Below, one piece after another: positions 6,817 to 7,498 of a stretch of 7,498 nt of DNA (positions are counted from its first letter, which is position 1; each line of letters opens with the position of its first letter). The notes beneath the pieces are model-generated. The model was given only the letters and a program-made list of their open reading frames with translations, had not been told where the DNA came from and searched no databases. The DNA is from an uncultured Clostridia bacterium (GTDB lineage Bacteria > Bacillota > Clostridia > RUG12999), in contig CALLNG010000287.1 in NCBI GenBank assembly GCA_938005345.1, positions 1 through 7,498 of the forward strand, given 5' to 3'. The position numbers and the translations under genes were made by a program.

Positions 6817-6938
6817 CAGAGTATGTTGAGAAAAGACACAATTCCCCCCAAAATTGTTGTATGAATCCTCATTTGATGCATGGTGGGATTGTAATGAGAG
6901 TCTGCTCCATACATTTTAGCCTACAGGAGGTATTGACA
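6817..6938 (+). promoter_or_regulatory. asnA 5' leader of about 120 nt with competing short hairpins
   Basis: The stretch from the predicted transcription start to the GTG contains three short pairings: ACAATT (6838-6843) with AATTGT (6852-6857); AATCC (6864-6868) with GGATT (6886-6890); and CTCATT (6868-6873) with AATGAG (6893-6898). The last two cannot form a simple nested structure together. CTCC (6905-6908) could also pair with GGAG inside the Shine-Dalgarno sequence (6926-6929). No T-box core motif is seen. A 13-codon open frame from ATG 6823 has no ribosome binding site and no asparagine codons. Regulatory function is an inference. Confidence 0.35.
6925..6930 (+). promoter_or_regulatory. 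Ribosome binding site of asnA
   Basis: A perfect AGGAGG lies 8 nt before the GTG at 6939. This decides for GTG over in-frame upstream ATGs at 6861, 6876 and 6894, none of which has such a site and which would add 15-26 residues unlike the family N-terminus. Confidence 0.85.
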
Positions 6939-7498
6939 GTGTCGACACAGCTAATTTTGCCTGAAGGGTATCGTTCTTCGCTTAGTTTGCGGGATACAGA
7001 AGCTGCGATAAAATTAATAAAGGACTACTTTGAGGCGCAACTGTCCGGTGCATTACGGTTGCAGCGGGTATCCGCGCCGCTGTTTGTGCGGCCGGAAAGT
7101 GGCCTAAATGATAATTTGAATGGAAGCGAACGCCCGGTTTCGTTTGATATTCCTGCAATTGGAAGTCAGGCGGAAATTGTACATTCGCTGGCAAAATGGA
7201 AAAGAATGGCTCTGAAACGGTATGGATTTGAGCCGGGACGAGGTCTGTATACCGATATGAATGCGATAAGAAGGGATGAGGACATTGATAATTTGCATTC
7301 AATTTATGTCGACCAGTGGGACTGGGAAAAGGTAATAGAAAAATCTCAGCGGAATTTGGAGACACTTAAGGAAACCGTGCGCACAATTTATAGCGTGATG
7401 CGGAAAACACAACAGTATTTGTGTGACCGCTATCCATCACTGAAGAACCATATGCCAGAGGAAATAACGTTTATAACAGCACAAGAGCTGGAAGACCG
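6939..7498 (+). CDS. asnA: Aspartate-ammonia ligase (asparagine synthetase A), 3'-partial
   Basis: The first 186 codons of AsnA, a protein of about 330 aa; the rest lies beyond the window. It makes asparagine from aspartate, ammonia and ATP, releasing AMP and pyrophosphate, in the cytoplasm. The fold is that of class II aminoacyl-tRNA synthetases, close to AspRS. Conserved family blocks are read directly: RVSAPLFV (43-50), GLNDNLNGSERPV (55-67), IVHSLAKWKR (80-89), GLYTDMNAIRRDE (102-114) and LHSIYVDQWDWEKVI (119-133). These match E. coli AsnA blocks such as VVHSLAKWKR and LHSVYVDQWDWERV. The gene has its own strong promoter and lies behind a terminator, so it is transcribed separately from the polysaccharide genes and is probably functionally unrelated. 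GTG is chosen as start from the Shine-Dalgarno position. No frameshift or missing block appears in the visible part. Confidence 0.96.
   Translation, partial: MSTQLILPEGYRSSLSLRDTEAAIKLIKDYFEAQLSGALRLQRVSAPLFVRPESGLNDNLNGSERPVSFDIPAIGSQAEIVHSLAKWKRMALKRYGFEPGRGLYTDMNAIRRDEDIDNLHSIYVDQWDWEKVIEKSQRNLETLKETVRTIYSVMRKTQQYLCDRYPSLKNHMPEEITFITAQELED

Noticed and set aside
6361..6914. Minus-strand open frames across the PL8-asnA gap
   Set aside because: They run through the + strand terminator and promoter, have no ribosome binding sites and have low-complexity AT-driven composition.
6817..6938. T-box riboswitch before asnA
   Set aside because: TGGTGG at 6881-6886 recalls part of a T-box, but the conserved core, Stem I motifs and length are missing, and the base after TGG does not fit the G discriminator of tRNA-Asn.
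6861..6938. N-terminal extension of AsnA from ATG 6861
   Set aside because: It is in frame, but the only good Shine-Dalgarno site lies at 6925-6930 in front of GTG 6939, and the extra residues do not look like AsnA.

Overview
The window looks like part of a chromosome from a Gram-positive, clostridia-like member of the Bacillota. Four things point there: strong AGGAGG/GGAGG ribosome binding sites, a near-consensus sigma-A promoter, a surface protein with three S-layer homology (SLH) domains, and a copper-amine-oxidase-like N-terminal domain on a secreted enzyme. All real genes are on the + strand. No RNA gene, insertion sequence or CRISPR array is visible.

Region 1 (1-3810) holds three co-directional genes. 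The first is the 3' part of an SLH-anchored surface protein, whose upstream part resembles the C-terminal beta-sandwich of heparinase II/III-type lyases. After an 82-bp gap with a GC-rich hairpin comes a cytoplasmic GH88 unsaturated glucuronyl hydrolase, and 17 bp further on a DUF2264 protein.

Region 2 (3811-6652) has a 135-bp gap with a possible operator/promoter, then a secreted PL8 polysaccharide lyase (hyaluronate/chondroitin lyase superfamily). A clear intrinsic terminator closes the cluster.

Region 3 (6653-7498) is a separate transcription unit. An almost perfect sigma-A promoter and a leader of roughly 120 nt precede the first 186 codons of asnA (aspartate-ammonia ligase), which runs off the window.

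Proposed joint role (inference): the secreted PL8 enzyme, perhaps with the SLH-anchored protein, would cleave an acidic uronate-containing polysaccharide such as hyaluronan or chondroitin by beta-elimination outside the cell. The resulting 4,5-unsaturated oligosaccharides would be imported by a transporter not in this window, and the cytoplasmic GH88 enzyme would remove the unsaturated uronate. DUF2264 is the unexplained member and the best candidate for undescribed chemistry here. asnA appears to be an unrelated housekeeping neighbour.
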